Below are positions 8,712 through 17,281 of a DNA stretch of 64,000 nucleotides, piece by piece. Made by a program: the position numbers and the translations under genes. The notes beneath the pieces are model-generated. The model was not told the DNA's origin. It saw only the letters and a list, made by a program, of their open reading frames with translations, and did no database searches. How positions within the stretch are numbered: the first letter of the stretch is position 1; the number at the start of each line of letters is the position of its first letter. The stretch is from Allobacillus halotolerans (lineage in GTDB: Bacteria > Bacillota > Bacilli > Bacillales > Alkalibacillaceae), in contig NZ_JAHLZF010000004.1 in the NCBI RefSeq assembly GCF_018967645.1, forward strand, positions 62,001-126,000. The letters are read 5' to 3'.

Positions 8712-9090
8712 ATTCCACCGAAGGACTTTTAATTTCGTTCATCCGGGTGTTTAGAGTGCTTCTATTCGACCGAAGAAAAACATTCGAACGCCTTTCGGAC
8801 GTATAGAGTGCTCCTATTCGACCGAAGAAAAATATTTGAGCACCATTCGGGCGTATAGAATGCTCCTATTCGACCGAAGAAAAATATTTGAGCGCCTTTC
8901 GGGGGTATAGAGTGCTTCTATTCGACCGAAGAAAAATATTTGAGCGCCTTTCGGGGGTATAGAGTGCTTCTATTCGACCGAAGAAAAATATTTGAGTGCC
9001 ATTCGGGCGTATAGAATGCTTCTATTCGACCGAAGAAAAATATTTGAACGCCTTTCGGGGGTATAGAGTGCCCCTCCCTATTCGACCGAG
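8712..9090. repeat. Tandem array of 52-bp repeats
   Basis: The motif ATTCGACCGAAG recurs at 8764, 8816, 8868, 8920, 8972 and 9024 at an exact 52-base step, with a degenerate copy at 8712 (ATTCCACCGAAG) and a last one at 9080 after a 56-base step. Between them each unit holds AAAAATATTTGA, a GCGCCTTTCGGG segment and TATAGAGTGCT. CCGAA and TTCGG within a unit could pair. It fills most of the 585 bases between ytoI and the ytkL terminator. Because 52 is not a multiple of three, the short open frame across it (8918-9145) is not a gene. Confidence 0.9.
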
Positions 9091-9107
9091 GGAACGCGAT
9101 AATGGAA

Positions 9108-9133
9108 ATGCCACGAGGCAAACCTCGTGGCAT
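9108..9133 (-). terminator. Terminator of ytkL
   Basis: Perfect 11-bp arms ATGCCACGAGG and CCTCGTGGCAT around a 4-base loop, 16 bases past the ytkL stop codon. The U-run on the minus strand is short (TTTCC). Confidence 0.75.
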
Positions 9134-9148
9134 CTGTCTCGTCAAAAT

Positions 9149-9829
9149 TTATAATTCAACCATGTCCCCAGCCTTCATCACTTTCCCTACTCCTTTGCCT
9201 AACTTTTCTACGAAGGCATTCGGGTCTTGTTCAATAACAGGGAACGTATCATAGTGAATCGGAACGACTTGTTTTGCTTGAATCCATTCCGAAGCCAGCT
9301 TCGCATCATCTGGCCCCATCGTGAAATTATCCCCGATCGGAACGAAGGCTAAATCGATGTCATGCATTTCACCGTACATTTTCAAATCTGTAAACAATGC
9401 CGTGTCACCTAGATGATAAATGGTTTTTCCATCAATCGTCAGCATAATCCCAGCTGGCATGCCTGTATAAACAATCGTGCCGTCTTCTTCTGTATAGCTT
9501 GACCCATGGAACGCTTGTGTGAATTTAACCGTTCCAAAGTCAAATTCATGTGAGCCACCAATATGCATTGGATGAGTGTTTAACCCTTTATCACCTAGAT
9601 AATTGGCCAATTCAAATGGTGCTACGACGAGGGAGTCATTATTTTTGGCGATTTCTTCTGTATCCCCAACATGATCATTATGTCCATGTGTCAGCAAAAT
9701 AACATCTGCTTTCACACTTTCCAATTTGAGATCGCAATTTTCATTCCCTGTGATGAAAGGATCAATTAAAATTGTTTTCCCATTTGCTTCAACTTTTACA
9801 ACGGAATGTGCATGATAAGATACTTTCAT
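9149..9829 (-). CDS. ytkL: Metal-dependent hydrolase YtkL (UPF0173, metallo-beta-lactamase fold)
   Basis: A 226-residue metallo-beta-lactamase-fold hydrolase with an HGHNDH zinc motif (His48, His50, Asp52, His53), and further ligands in [16 protein letters not shown] and IHYDTFP. The substrate is unknown; the family is compact, without the extra domains of glyoxalase II or RNase J. The ATG at 9829 follows GGAGGTCTTTTC; upstream in-frame codons have no ribosome site. Divergent from the M24 peptidase gene. Confidence 0.9.
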   Translation of the reverse strand: MKVSYHAHSVVKVEANGKTILIDPFITGNENCDLKLESVKADVILLTHGHNDHVGDTEEIAKNNDSLVVAPFELANYLGDKGLNTHPMHIGGSHEFDFGTVKFTQAFHGSSYTEEDGTIVYTGMPAGIMLTIDGKTIYHLGDTALFTDLKMYGEMHDIDLAFVPIGDNFTMGPDDAKLASEWIQAKQVVPIHYDTFPVIEQDPNAFVEKLGKGVGKVMKAGDMVEL

Positions 9830-9938
9830 GAAAAGACCTCCTTTAAATAATTCCATACATCAAGGGTTCTATACTATTTCTTATTTTCCCTTCTTACGAT
9901 AGGATAACACATAAGAATAAAAATTCAGAGGTGATGAA

Positions 9939-11027
9939 ATGGAACGGATTCAACAATTGACAAAAGAATTAAAAAAAGAACAAATGGACGCTGTCTTCCT
10001 GACTTCGAAGGCAAATTTGTATTACTACACCAATATTTACGCAGAAGCCCATGAACGTTTACTTGCTTTGTATGTAGATGTTCACGGAAATATCTTATTG
10101 ATTTGTCCTTCACTTGAAAAAGAAGATGTGAAAAATGCTGGCTTTACAGAGGACGTCATCTATTATGGAGATCACGAAAATCCTTGGGAGAAATTGAAAC
10201 AGAAGCTAACTGGAATAGACGGAATTAATCGTCTTGCGATTGAAAAGGAAGTATTGAATGTCAATCGATTCGAGCAGCTGAAAAATGTTTTCCATACTGC
10301 TGAATTAGTGGATGGGCAAACGCTCTTAAATAATATCCGTTTAATTAAAGACGACCAAGAATATCGTTATTTAAAAGAAGCAGCCGAATACGCTGACTTT
10401 GCGATCGAAACAGCTTTGAAGCATATTGCACCCGGACAAACCGAACTCTCACTAATTGCAGAAATCGAGTATGCGCTCAAAAAAGAAGGCATTCGGGAAA
10501 TGTCCTTTGGTACGACCGTTTTGACGGGAGAAAAGTCGGCGGCACCACATGGTAACCCAGACTTAACTGCAATGGCGTCGGGGGACTTTGTGTTAATGGA
10601 TTTAGGTGTTGTTCATCAAGGTTATTGTTCTGATATTACTCGGACTGTTGCGATTGGCGAAATATCCAATCAACAAAAAGAAATTTATCAAACCGTTTTG
10701 AAAGCGGAAGAGAAAGCGCTTGAAGCCAGCCAGATTGGAGTTCCTTTAGGTAAAATCGACCGCACAGCACGAGAAGTGATCGAAGCCGCCGGTTATGGGG
10801 ACTATTTTATGCACCGGATCGGACACGGTTTAGGTATTGAAGTCCATGAATTTCCATCACTCGCTTCGAATATTGAATCACTGCTTCAAAAAGGAATGTG
10901 TTATACAATTGAGCCAGGTATCTATTTACCAGGTGTCGGCGGAGTTCGGATTGAAGATGATGTTTTTGTTACCGATCGAGGTGGAGAGCCTTTGACAACA
11001 TTCACAAAAGAACTCATACAACTGTAA
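9939..11027 (+). CDS. M24B family Xaa-Pro dipeptidase/aminopeptidase
   Basis: Cytosolic metallopeptidase removing residues next to proline. The 362 residues comprise an N-terminal creatinase-like domain (1-125) and a pita-bread catalytic domain. The five metal ligands are visible: MDLGV, CSDITRT, HRIGHGLGIEVHEFP, TIEPGIY and VRIEDDV. AGAGGTGATGAA precedes the ATG. It resembles YqhT/PepQ-type enzymes of Bacillus; which of these it corresponds to is not decided here. Convergent with ald, sharing a hairpin terminator. Confidence 0.9.
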   Translation: MERIQQLTKELKKEQMDAVFLTSKANLYYYTNIYAEAHERLLALYVDVHGNILLICPSLEKEDVKNAGFTEDVIYYGDHENPWEKLKQKLTGIDGINRLAIEKEVLNVNRFEQLKNVFHTAELVDGQTLLNNIRLIKDDQEYRYLKEAAEYADFAIETALKHIAPGQTELSLIAEIEYALKKEGIREMSFGTTVLTGEKSAAPHGNPDLTAMASGDFVLMDLGVVHQGYCSDITRTVAIGEISNQQKEIYQTVLKAEEKALEASQIGVPLGKIDRTAREVIEAAGYGDYFMHRIGHGLGIEVHEFPSLASNIESLLQKGMCYTIEPGIYLPGVGGVRIEDDVFVTDRGGEPLTTFTKELIQL

Positions 11028-11058
11028 CGAATAGGATTGTAGACAAAACCCTTAATGG

Positions 11059-11099
11059 AAAGCTGCCCATCGTCACGAATCGACGGTGGGCAGCTTTTT
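11059..11099 (+). terminator. Terminator between M24 peptidase and ald
   Basis: AAAGCTGCCCA and TGGGCAGCTTT pair, with CGTC/GACG extending the stem, followed by TTTTTG on the plus strand. It ends the peptidase transcript and may also serve ald on the other strand. Confidence 0.8.
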
Positions 11100-11105
11100 G
11101 TCACT

Positions 11106-12227
11106 TTATTTAGAGGCTAACAACTCACTGATATCTTTAAAATCCAATTGATGTGCTTCTGCTACTGCTTCAAATGTGCAATAGCCATCCAATGTGTTAA
11201 TTCCTTTTCGTAAGCTTTCATTTTCTTCACACGCTTTTTTATACCCTTTATTGGCAATTTGTAAAGCGTATGGTACTGTGACGTTTGTCAGTCCGATTGT
11301 TGACGTACGTGGAACAGCTCCAGGCATATTAGCCACAGCATAATGAACTACGCCATGTTTTTCAAACGTTGGATCGTCGTGTGTGGTCACCCGATCGATT
11401 GTCTCAAAAATTCCACCTTGGTCAACGGCGACATCGACAATCACCGAGCCTGGTGACATTTTCTTCACCATCTCTTCTGTTACTAAGGTTGGCGCTTTAG
11501 CACCCGGAATCAAAACGGCTCCGATGACTAAATCTGAATTAGCTACAGCCTGCTCAATGTTTAACGGGTTGGACATGACCGTGTTCACTTGATTACCAAA
11601 CAAGTCATCCAGCTCACGAAGTCTTGAAGCATTCACATCCATCATGGTAACGTTTGCACCTAAACCGACTGCAATCTTCGCGGCACCCGTTCCGACACCA
11701 CCCCCACCGATGACAGTGACATTTCCAGGAGCAACCCCTGGAATTCCGCTTAAGAGAACACCTTTACCACCTTTTGTTTTTTCCAAAAACTGCGCACCGA
11801 TCTGTGAGGCCATTCGTCCAGCAACCTCACTCATTGGTGTCAATAGAGGCAAGGATCCATTCGGTAACTGAACCGTCTCATAAGCGATTCCTACCACTTT
11901 ATGATCAATCAATGCCTTCGTTACTTCCGGCTCATTTGCCAAGTGAAGGAAAGTCAAAAGAATCTGACCTTCATAAAAATAATCAAATTCTTCTTCCAAA
12001 GGCTCTTTTACTTTCATGATCATCTCTTGTTCCCAAGCTTCTCTTGCAGTTGAAACAATCGTAGCTCCTGCTTCGGCATATTGATCATCAGTAAAATTAG
12101 AACCCTCACCTGCATTCGTTTCTACATAAACCTCATGACCTTGTTCCACAAAGGAGACAACGCCAGCTGGTGTCAAAGCGACGCGGTTCTCGTTATTCTT
12201 AATCTCTTTGGGTACACCAATTCTCAT
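11106..12227 (-). CDS. ald: Alanine dehydrogenase
   Basis: NAD-dependent oxidative deamination of L-alanine to pyruvate and ammonia, used for alanine catabolism and during sporulation. The 373 residues have the family's N-terminal signature ([20 protein letters not shown]), active-site Lys74 and His95 (MKVKEP, FLHLAN) and the NAD-binding GGGGVGTG at about 174-181. AGGAGGGGTGGGGT precedes the ATG. It is a single gene, flanked by the convergent M24 peptidase gene and a co-directional SDR gene. Confidence 0.96.
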   Translation of the reverse strand: MRIGVPKEIKNNENRVALTPAGVVSFVEQGHEVYVETNAGEGSNFTDDQYAEAGATIVSTAREAWEQEMIMKVKEPLEEEFDYFYEGQILLTFLHLANEPEVTKALIDHKVVGIAYETVQLPNGSLPLLTPMSEVAGRMASQIGAQFLEKTKGGKGVLLSGIPGVAPGNVTVIGGGGVGTGAAKIAVGLGANVTMMDVNASRLRELDDLFGNQVNTVMSNPLNIEQAVANSDLVIGAVLIPGAKAPTLVTEEMVKKMSPGSVIVDVAVDQGGIFETIDRVTTHDDPTFEKHGVVHYAVANMPGAVPRTSTIGLTNVTVPYALQIANKGYKKACEENESLRKGINTLDGYCTFEAVAEAHQLDFKDISELLASK

Positions 12228-12296
12228 ACCCCACCCCTCCTAACGAAAAGATATGTAACATATTCAAATATATCATTAGATTTCTAAAATGTGAAA

Positions 12297-13061
12297 CTAT
12301 TTTGTTAAATGACGATGAATGACATCCAAACCTCCAGTAACTTCAATAACAGAACCTGTAATCATATCAGAATCATCCTCACACAAAAAACCAACCGTCC
12401 GTGCAATATCTTCTCCTGTTCCAGGTCGGCCAATCGGTGTTTCAGTCTCAGAAACTTGGCGGCTCTCTTGGATAGGACTTTCTTTCATCTCACCCGTAAT
12501 ATTGCCTGGAGCAACCATATTCGCTGTGATCCCATATTCCGCTTCCTCCAAGGCAATGGTTTTCATCAACGAAGCGGTTCCGACCTTTGCGGCAGCGAAT
12601 GCTGACCGGTAAATCCATCCTGGCGCATTATTCACACCTTGAAAACCTAAAAATATAACACGGCCAAATTGCTGTTTACGCATTAATGGTATAATTTTTT
12701 TCAGAAAATGAAACGAAACATTCAAGTTGCCATTGACCATTTGATTCCATTCGTCTTCTTCATAATCAACCAATTTTTTTCGTTCAAAAATATATGGTCC
12801 TGCATTGCTGACAAAGCAATCAATTCGGCCGAAGCGGCTTACTGCTTGCTCTACAACTTTATCGATTTGTTCTTGATCCGTAACATCCAGTTGCAGCACT
12901 TGGAGTCGGTCTTGTTTGTCTTTGTACATTTCGACTAATTGATCTGCCCGCGACTTGTCTGAGCGGTAAGTTGCTGTCACACTACATCCTTTCTTTAAAA
13001 AATAATCGGTCATCATTTTGCCTAGACCTTTTGAACCTGCTGTAATTAATACATGTCGCAC
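12297..13061 (-). CDS. ytkK: Short-chain dehydrogenase-like protein YtkK, atypical active site
   Basis: A Rossmann-fold SDR-family protein of 254 residues, best matching YtkK, which is near ytkL in B. subtilis. The nucleotide-binding motif is TAGSKGLG (7-14) and the NAG motif is present (SNAGPY). The catalytic YxxxK motif appears as FAAAK, with Phe155 in place of Tyr and Lys159 kept; the usual catalytic serine is also absent (IFLGFQG). So a normal ketoreductase reaction is doubtful. GTG 13061 was chosen because GAGGTG lies six bases upstream; GTG 13070 overlaps that site. Confidence 0.8.
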   Translation of the reverse strand: MRHVLITAGSKGLGKMMTDYFLKKGCSVTATYRSDKSRADQLVEMYKDKQDRLQVLQLDVTDQEQIDKVVEQAVSRFGRIDCFVSNAGPYIFERKKLVDYEEDEWNQMVNGNLNVSFHFLKKIIPLMRKQQFGRVIFLGFQGVNNAPGWIYRSAFAAAKVGTASLMKTIALEEAEYGITANMVAPGNITGEMKESPIQESRQVSETETPIGRPGTGEDIARTVGFLCEDDSDMITGSVIEVTGGLDVIHRHLTK

Positions 13062-13173
13062 TTTTTTCACCTCATATTGCTACATTTACATATCTTTCAT
13101 TTTAACACGAAGAATACATGTAAAGGCAATAATCGTCCTATGCGCATTGCGTTTCATTTGATTCAACTAATGA

Positions 13174-13179
13174 TATAAT
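13174..13179 (+). promoter_or_regulatory. Extended -10 promoter of uspA
   Basis: TGATATAAT has the TG-N-TATAAT form of an extended -10 element, 35 bases before the uspA start codon. The matching -35 region is weak (TTTCAT). Confidence 0.45.
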
Positions 13180-13214
13180 GAATATAGAGTTGAAAATTCG
13201 TTGGAGGTGTTCAT

Positions 13215-13670
13215 ATGGCAATGAAATATCATAAAATCCTAGTAGCTGTCGACGGATCCAAAACATCTGAATTAGCTTTCAAAAAAGCAGTTGAGATTGC
13301 TAAAAGGAATGATGCCAAGTTACTTATTACACACGTGATTGATACGCGCGCTTATTCTTCTATTGAGGCTTATGATCAAGGGATTTCGCAACGAATTGAG
13401 AATGATGGATTACAGTTAGTCAATAACTATAAAGAACGAGCCGAGAAAGCAGATTGTCAAGATGTCATAACCATTCTTGAAACCGGCTCACCAAAAGTTA
13501 AAATACCAAAAGAGATTGCACCTAAGAATGATGTTGATTTGATTATTTGCGGGGCGACAGGGTTAAACACTGTAGAGCGCTTCTTCATTGGCAGCGTGTC
13601 TGAGCATATTACACGCTTCGCAACAACGGATGTTCTTGTGGTTCGCTCCTCTGTGGAAAACGAAGAGTAA
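13215..13670 (+). CDS. Universal stress protein UspA family
   Basis: A single-domain 151-residue Usp protein. It begins KILVAVDGSKTSELAF and carries the ATP-binding pattern G-2x-G-9x-G-S (GATGLNTVERFFIGS) near residues 116-132, so it is the ATP-binding type. Such proteins help cells in starvation and stress; the precise role of this one is unknown. TTGGAGGTG precedes the ATG. Convergent with the EcsC-like gene; both share a strong hairpin. Confidence 0.92.
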   Translation: MAMKYHKILVAVDGSKTSELAFKKAVEIAKRNDAKLLITHVIDTRAYSSIEAYDQGISQRIENDGLQLVNNYKERAEKADCQDVITILETGSPKVKIPKEIAPKNDVDLIICGATGLNTVERFFIGSVSEHITRFATTDVLVVRSSVENEE

Positions 13671-13672
13671 AG

Positions 13673-13716
13673 AAAATGGCCTCATTTGAGATTAACTTCT
13701 CAATGAGGCCATTTTT
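13673..13716. terminator. Bidirectional terminator between uspA and ecsC-like gene
   Basis: AAAATGGCCTCATT and AATGAGGCCATTTT form a 14-bp stem extended by GAGA/TCTC, with runs of T on both strands. It serves both convergent genes. Confidence 0.85.
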
Positions 13717-13727
13717 AGTAAAAAGAA

Positions 13728-14543
13728 CTACTCTTTATAATCTTGTATCAAACGATATTGATAAAAACGTTTTGCAAAATCCGTCAATTGTTTAGCCAGC
13801 TTATAATTGTAAGCTGCCCCTATTCCTACACTGACAAGCGGGATACCTTGAAATAACTTTTTTCGGAAACCAACAATGAACAATGTTTTAAACAGTTGGC
13901 GAATCGGTTGGTTCAGCCAACTTTCATCCGTCAATAACTCTTTGTTTTTCATCACGGACTCCAATTCTTTCACTTGCTCCTTTAAATCTTCCCATGCAGC
14001 ACCTTGCAAACGCTTTGGTAAGGATCCAGCATGAAAGACTTTCAATGCGATTAACATTTCAATCGGATTGTTCAAGTTATAGCCAAATGACGAACCAATG
14101 AGTTGGATACTTCGCAAATTAAGCGCGACAATTAACGGCAAATCGGCAGCCAATAATAGAAAACCACCCGCACCAGTAATTCCACCCTGCGCAAAACTGT
14201 ATACCCGATTTTTCGCAACTTGTTGATCAGCTAAATACGTCAGCTTTTCAATCGATAACTCTTGTAAATCTTCAATTCGCTCGATATTTTCATCATAAGT
14301 GCGTGCGATCTGCAAAATTCGCTGTGTCGCTTCCGTCTGGCTGTTCGTATTTTGCAGAAAAGTATACGTGTATAAAAACCATTGATCAATGGATTCGAAG
14401 AAGTTTTTCTTTAGTGGACCTGGAAGCTTTGAAAAATATTGCATCATCCATTCATCATACAATTTCTCAAAATCATTGAGTTCGTAGTTGGACATTTCAT
14501 TTTCCCACCGCTCAATTTCACGTAAAACTCGTTCTTCTCCCAT
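13728..14543 (-). CDS. EcsC-family protein
   Basis: A 271-residue member of the EcsC family (B. subtilis EcsC is encoded with the EcsAB ABC transporter; its function is unknown). A Gly-rich hydrophobic segment near residues 120-140 (AQGGITGAGGFLLLAADLPLI) and another near the C-terminus (GIPLVSVGIGAAYNYKLA) suggest membrane association. No ecsAB genes are adjacent here, so this is a stand-alone copy. GGGAGTGATTCA precedes the ATG; ytxK lies 32 bases upstream on the same strand, so they may be co-transcribed. Confidence 0.85.
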   Translation of the reverse strand: MGEERVLREIERWENEMSNYELNDFEKLYDEWMMQYFSKLPGPLKKNFFESIDQWFLYTYTFLQNTNSQTEATQRILQIARTYDENIERIEDLQELSIEKLTYLADQQVAKNRVYSFAQGGITGAGGFLLLAADLPLIVALNLRSIQLIGSSFGYNLNNPIEMLIALKVFHAGSLPKRLQGAAWEDLKEQVKELESVMKNKELLTDESWLNQPIRQLFKTLFIVGFRKKLFQGIPLVSVGIGAAYNYKLAKQLTDFAKRFYQYRLIQDYKE

Positions 14544-14575
14544 TGAATCACTCCCGATTTTGAACTTAATTCATA

Positions 14576-15565
14576 CTACCGATCATTTGCAAACCATTCA
14601 TTAATTTGATCAATCGTTCGGTTCATACCTTGTGCATCTTTAAAAGACGGAAGCTGTGCTAGCATGACTTTTCTCGGTTTCTTCGCTTCATTCCCTTTCT
14701 TTTGCAAGATCAAGATACTCTTTCCTTGCTTTTCTTCTTTGAATAAAGAAGTCGGCAATTCCAATACGCCATTGATATAAGCTTCTTCGGCGAGAAATTG
14801 ATTTAACTTCTTATCTTTATCCATTTCAAACAAGAAGTTTGGAACTAAGAAGAATAAATAGCCGCCAGGTTTCGTATAGGTTAAACTTTGTTCAATAAAT
14901 AAGTGATGCGCGAAAGAATGGCCTTCTTCAGCTTTCAGTTGGAATCCTTGCGCATTGTCGTCATCTGGGTAATAACCAACCGGCAAATCGGACAAGACAA
15001 CATCGACTGGCTCCAAAAGAATTGGCTTCAAGCTGTCTTGGTGAAAATATTCAATCTCTCTTTCCTGTAAGTTCGTATGGTTATATGCTAATCGCATCAA
15101 CGTTGGATCAACTTCACTGCCAAAAGCTTCTACTTGCTTATTCGTCAGTTGATTTAATACAGCTAAAAGAAAGTTAGCCGTTCCAACTGCCGGGTCAAAC
15201 ATTCGGAAGTTTGATTTCCCTTCCATAAATTTTTCGATCAAATAACCGATCAATATTCCGATGGTGTCCGGTGTTACATAGTGATGTTGTTGCGTCGCAC
15301 CTTTCATCCCTTTCAAGATCGCGATTTGCATTGCTTTACGTCTTTCTTCCATGGAAAAATCATGTAAGTCGATACTTTCCAATTGATTTACTAAACTTTT
15401 TTCGTATGTAGACTTCATGTTTTCAGGTAATTCAGGGTCAAATAAAAGCCCACTGGAAGCAATCAACGCTTCTAAATACGGGACAGACTCTTCACTCTCA
15501 ATAATTTTTGTCGTTTGATCAATCCAATCGAATAGACGTTCCATTTTCTCCATTTGCTCCGCCAT
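14576..15565 (-). CDS. ytxK: Class I SAM-dependent methyltransferase YtxK
   Basis: A 329-residue protein related to N6-adenine DNA methyltransferases. The SAM-binding motif FDPAVGTANFLLAVL lies near residue 123. Where DNA N6-methylases have (N/D)PPY, this protein has DLPVGYY, so DNA methylation is uncertain. No restriction or specificity subunit is nearby. In B. subtilis ytxK is next to ackA, absent here. The second of two close ATGs was chosen (GGAGG seven bases upstream). Confidence 0.85.
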   Translation of the reverse strand: MAEQMEKMERLFDWIDQTTKIIESEESVPYLEALIASSGLLFDPELPENMKSTYEKSLVNQLESIDLHDFSMEERRKAMQIAILKGMKGATQQHHYVTPDTIGILIGYLIEKFMEGKSNFRMFDPAVGTANFLLAVLNQLTNKQVEAFGSEVDPTLMRLAYNHTNLQEREIEYFHQDSLKPILLEPVDVVLSDLPVGYYPDDDNAQGFQLKAEEGHSFAHHLFIEQSLTYTKPGGYLFFLVPNFLFEMDKDKKLNQFLAEEAYINGVLELPTSLFKEEKQGKSILILQKKGNEAKKPRKVMLAQLPSFKDAQGMNRTIDQINEWFANDR

Positions 15566-15690
15566 GTTCATTCCTCCGCTTCAAACAATCTCTGTTTATT
15601 TTAGCAGAGAAACAAGGTCTTTTCCTAATCATAAGCAGTATCGTTTTCAATCCAGGAGATATTTCATCTATTTATCAGGCTTCTTTTCAA

Positions 15691-15745
15691 AAAAAGAGAC
15701 TAGGCCAACAACAATTAAAGTTCATTGTCGGTCTAGTCTCGTGTA
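15691..15745 (-). terminator. Terminator of ytfI-ytfJ
   Basis: On the minus strand GAGACTAGACCGACAA pairs imperfectly with TTGTTGGCCTAGTCTC and runs into TTTTTTT. It sits about 20 bases past the ytfJ stop codon. Confidence 0.8.
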
Positions 15746-15766
15746 TTGTATAAATACTATCTGTTT

Positions 15767-16237
15767 TTAAGATTGTTCAGGAGCTGAAGGCGGAGGTCCT
15801 TGTTGCGAATTCGATTGATGATTGTGCTGCTGTTGTCCACCTTGATTATTGATTAGGCTTTTTACGTAATCGGCCGCCTTTGGTGCTAATTCAAGAAGTT
15901 TTTCCATCAAGTGGGTTTGGTCGTTCATATGAACCATTTGAATATCATCTGGCCGAACAATCAAAAATGCAATCGGTGTAATCGATACACCTCCACCCGC
16001 TCCGCCGCCGAACGGCAACGACTGAGAGGATGATTCAGAGTCACCTGAACTCGATGAATCGGCAAATTCACTTCCACCAGAAGCAAAGCCAAATCCAACT
16101 TTTGAAACAGGCAAAATGACCGCTGTCTTGTCTGGCGTTTCAATCGGATCGCCAATAATGGTATCCACATCGACCATATCTTTAATGCTATCTAGTGCCG
16201 TTGCCATCAAATCTTGAATCGGATGTTCCTCACTCAT
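15767..16237 (-). CDS. ytfJ: Sporulation protein YtfJ (GerW family)
   Basis: A 156-residue protein of the GerW family, which in B. subtilis is needed for spore germination responses. It contains the family core GDPIETPDKTAVILPVSKVGFGF, a Ser/Gly-rich stretch (SSSSGDSESSSQSLPFGGGAGGG), and a Gln/Pro-rich tail. GAGGTGGACAATT precedes the ATG at 16237, which is preferred over an in-frame codon at 16252. It overlaps the end of ytfI by 8 bases, indicating translational coupling. Confidence 0.92.
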   Translation of the reverse strand: MSEEHPIQDLMATALDSIKDMVDVDTIIGDPIETPDKTAVILPVSKVGFGFASGGSEFADSSSSGDSESSSQSLPFGGGAGGGVSITPIAFLIVRPDDIQMVHMNDQTHLMEKLLELAPKAADYVKSLINNQGGQQQHNHQSNSQQGPPPSAPEQS

Positions 16238-16805
16238 AATTGTCCACCTCATTAACTATCGATTTCAATTTTCTCAAGTTACCTATAATGTGACCGAATG
16301 GAGCGAAGAATATGCAAGAGAAGTTCGTTTCAAATTCGGTTTGATGAAAATTGGGTTCAATCGCGATCTCAGGTATCGTCGTCGATTTCACATATTTTTT
16401 TATACCATGAAAACATGCGTGCTTAATGGAATAACCAACGCCATAAAGAATAGCTGTTTCATTCGCTTTACTCAAACCGAATACCGTTTTCCATTTAAAT
16501 TCCTTCATTTTCAAAGAGGAGGCTAAATCCATCAATTGCTCGTATGTTTGCCGATAGAAAGTCTGTTTCTTTCGTTTATGATTTTCGTTCATCATCACCG
16601 TCAATTGGTCCAGGAACTGCTCGCCTTGAGGGAGAATAAGGGATTTTTCATAATTCGTGAACAACCCCGTGATGCGTATGGTAGCTACTTTCTCACTCTT
16701 TGAGTAAACAAGGAACAAGGCAATTTCAACCGGTTTATGTAATAACCATAAGATGATGATCAAGATTACTAAAGTAAAAATCCCTAATCCAATCCATATA
16801 CCCAT
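16230..16805 (-). CDS. ytfI: DUF2953 membrane-anchored protein YtfI
   Basis: A 191-residue protein with an N-terminal transmembrane helix (residues 2-32) and a basic DUF2953 body; function unknown, always found in front of ytfJ in spore formers. The ATG at 16805 follows GAGGAGG by nine bases; an in-frame TTG overlaps that site. The gene overlaps ytfJ by 8 bases, making a two-gene operon ended by a hairpin at 15691-15745. Confidence 0.87.
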   Translation of the reverse strand: MGIWIGLGIFTLVILIIILWLLHKPVEIALFLVYSKSEKVATIRITGLFTNYEKSLILPQGEQFLDQLTVMMNENHKRKKQTFYRQTYEQLMDLASSLKMKEFKWKTVFGLSKANETAILYGVGYSIKHACFHGIKKYVKSTTIPEIAIEPNFHQTEFETNFSCIFFAPFGHIIGNLRKLKSIVNEVDNYE

Positions 16806-16897
16806 CGTTTTAAGCCTCCTCAAATACTTAGGTTAATCCATTCCAAGGAAAACTATGCCAACTAGAGCAATATCGATTTTTTTACTCACATATAAAG

Positions 16898-16909
16898 TGA
16901 CCTAGGTCA
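16898..16909. promoter_or_regulatory. Perfect 12-bp palindrome upstream of ytfI
   Basis: TGACCTAGGTCA is perfectly self-complementary and lies about 93 bases before the ytfI start, between the sspA terminator and ytfI. It could be a transcription factor site; no matching regulator was recognised in the window. Confidence 0.3.
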
Positions 16910-16923
16910 TTTGATATTCAATA

Positions 16924-16970
16924 AAAAAGCTGTTCCACAGCTTCAAAAAATGAAACCGGGAACAGCTTTT
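16924..16970 (-). terminator. Terminator of sspA
   Basis: AAAGCTGTTCC pairs with GGAACAGCTTT around an AT-rich loop; on the minus strand it is followed by TTTTTTATT. It lies about 20 bases after the sspA stop codon. Confidence 0.8.
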
Positions 16971-16990
16971 ATTCAATCCACTATTCTATT

Positions 16991-17179
16991 TTATTTCATT
17001 TGTTGTTGGGCTTGTTGTACAAGACGTTTTGTGATTTCGCCTCCAACAGAACCATTTGAACGAGATGTTGAATCTGGACCTAGCTGAACACCAAACTCTT
17101 GTGCAATTTCAACTTTCATTTGGTCTAGAGCTGCTTCAACTCCAGGTACAACTAAATTGTTTGAGTTTTGGTTTGCCAT
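16991..17179 (-). CDS. sspA: Alpha/beta-type small acid-soluble spore protein
   Basis: A 62-residue DNA-binding spore protein that protects dormant spore DNA and is later degraded. The germination protease site region [11 protein letters not shown] and the second conserved block [16 protein letters not shown] are both present. The ATG at 17179 follows GAGGAGGTGATAG. It is next to thiI as in B. subtilis sspA, but spore formers carry several paralogues, so the letter is by position. A weak sigma-G-like promoter (GTATT, 17 bases, CACAATA) lies upstream. Confidence 0.93.
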   Translation of the reverse strand: MANQNSNNLVVPGVEAALDQMKVEIAQEFGVQLGPDSTSRSNGSVGGEITKRLVQQAQQQMK

Positions 17180-17281
17180 TCCTATCACCTCCTCGTTACC
17201 TATTGTGGTTCATAGGAGGAAATCAATACTGTGTAAATCATGGAAACTAAGGTACAGATTAGTTATCGTTGATTACCGTGC

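Noticed and set aside
8712-9090. Possible CRISPR array
   Set aside because: The units are nearly identical over their whole length; there are no unique spacers and no cas genes.
8918-9145. 75-residue minus-strand open frame over the 52-bp array
   Set aside because: It is produced by the repeats, changes frame with each 52-base unit and has no ribosome binding site.
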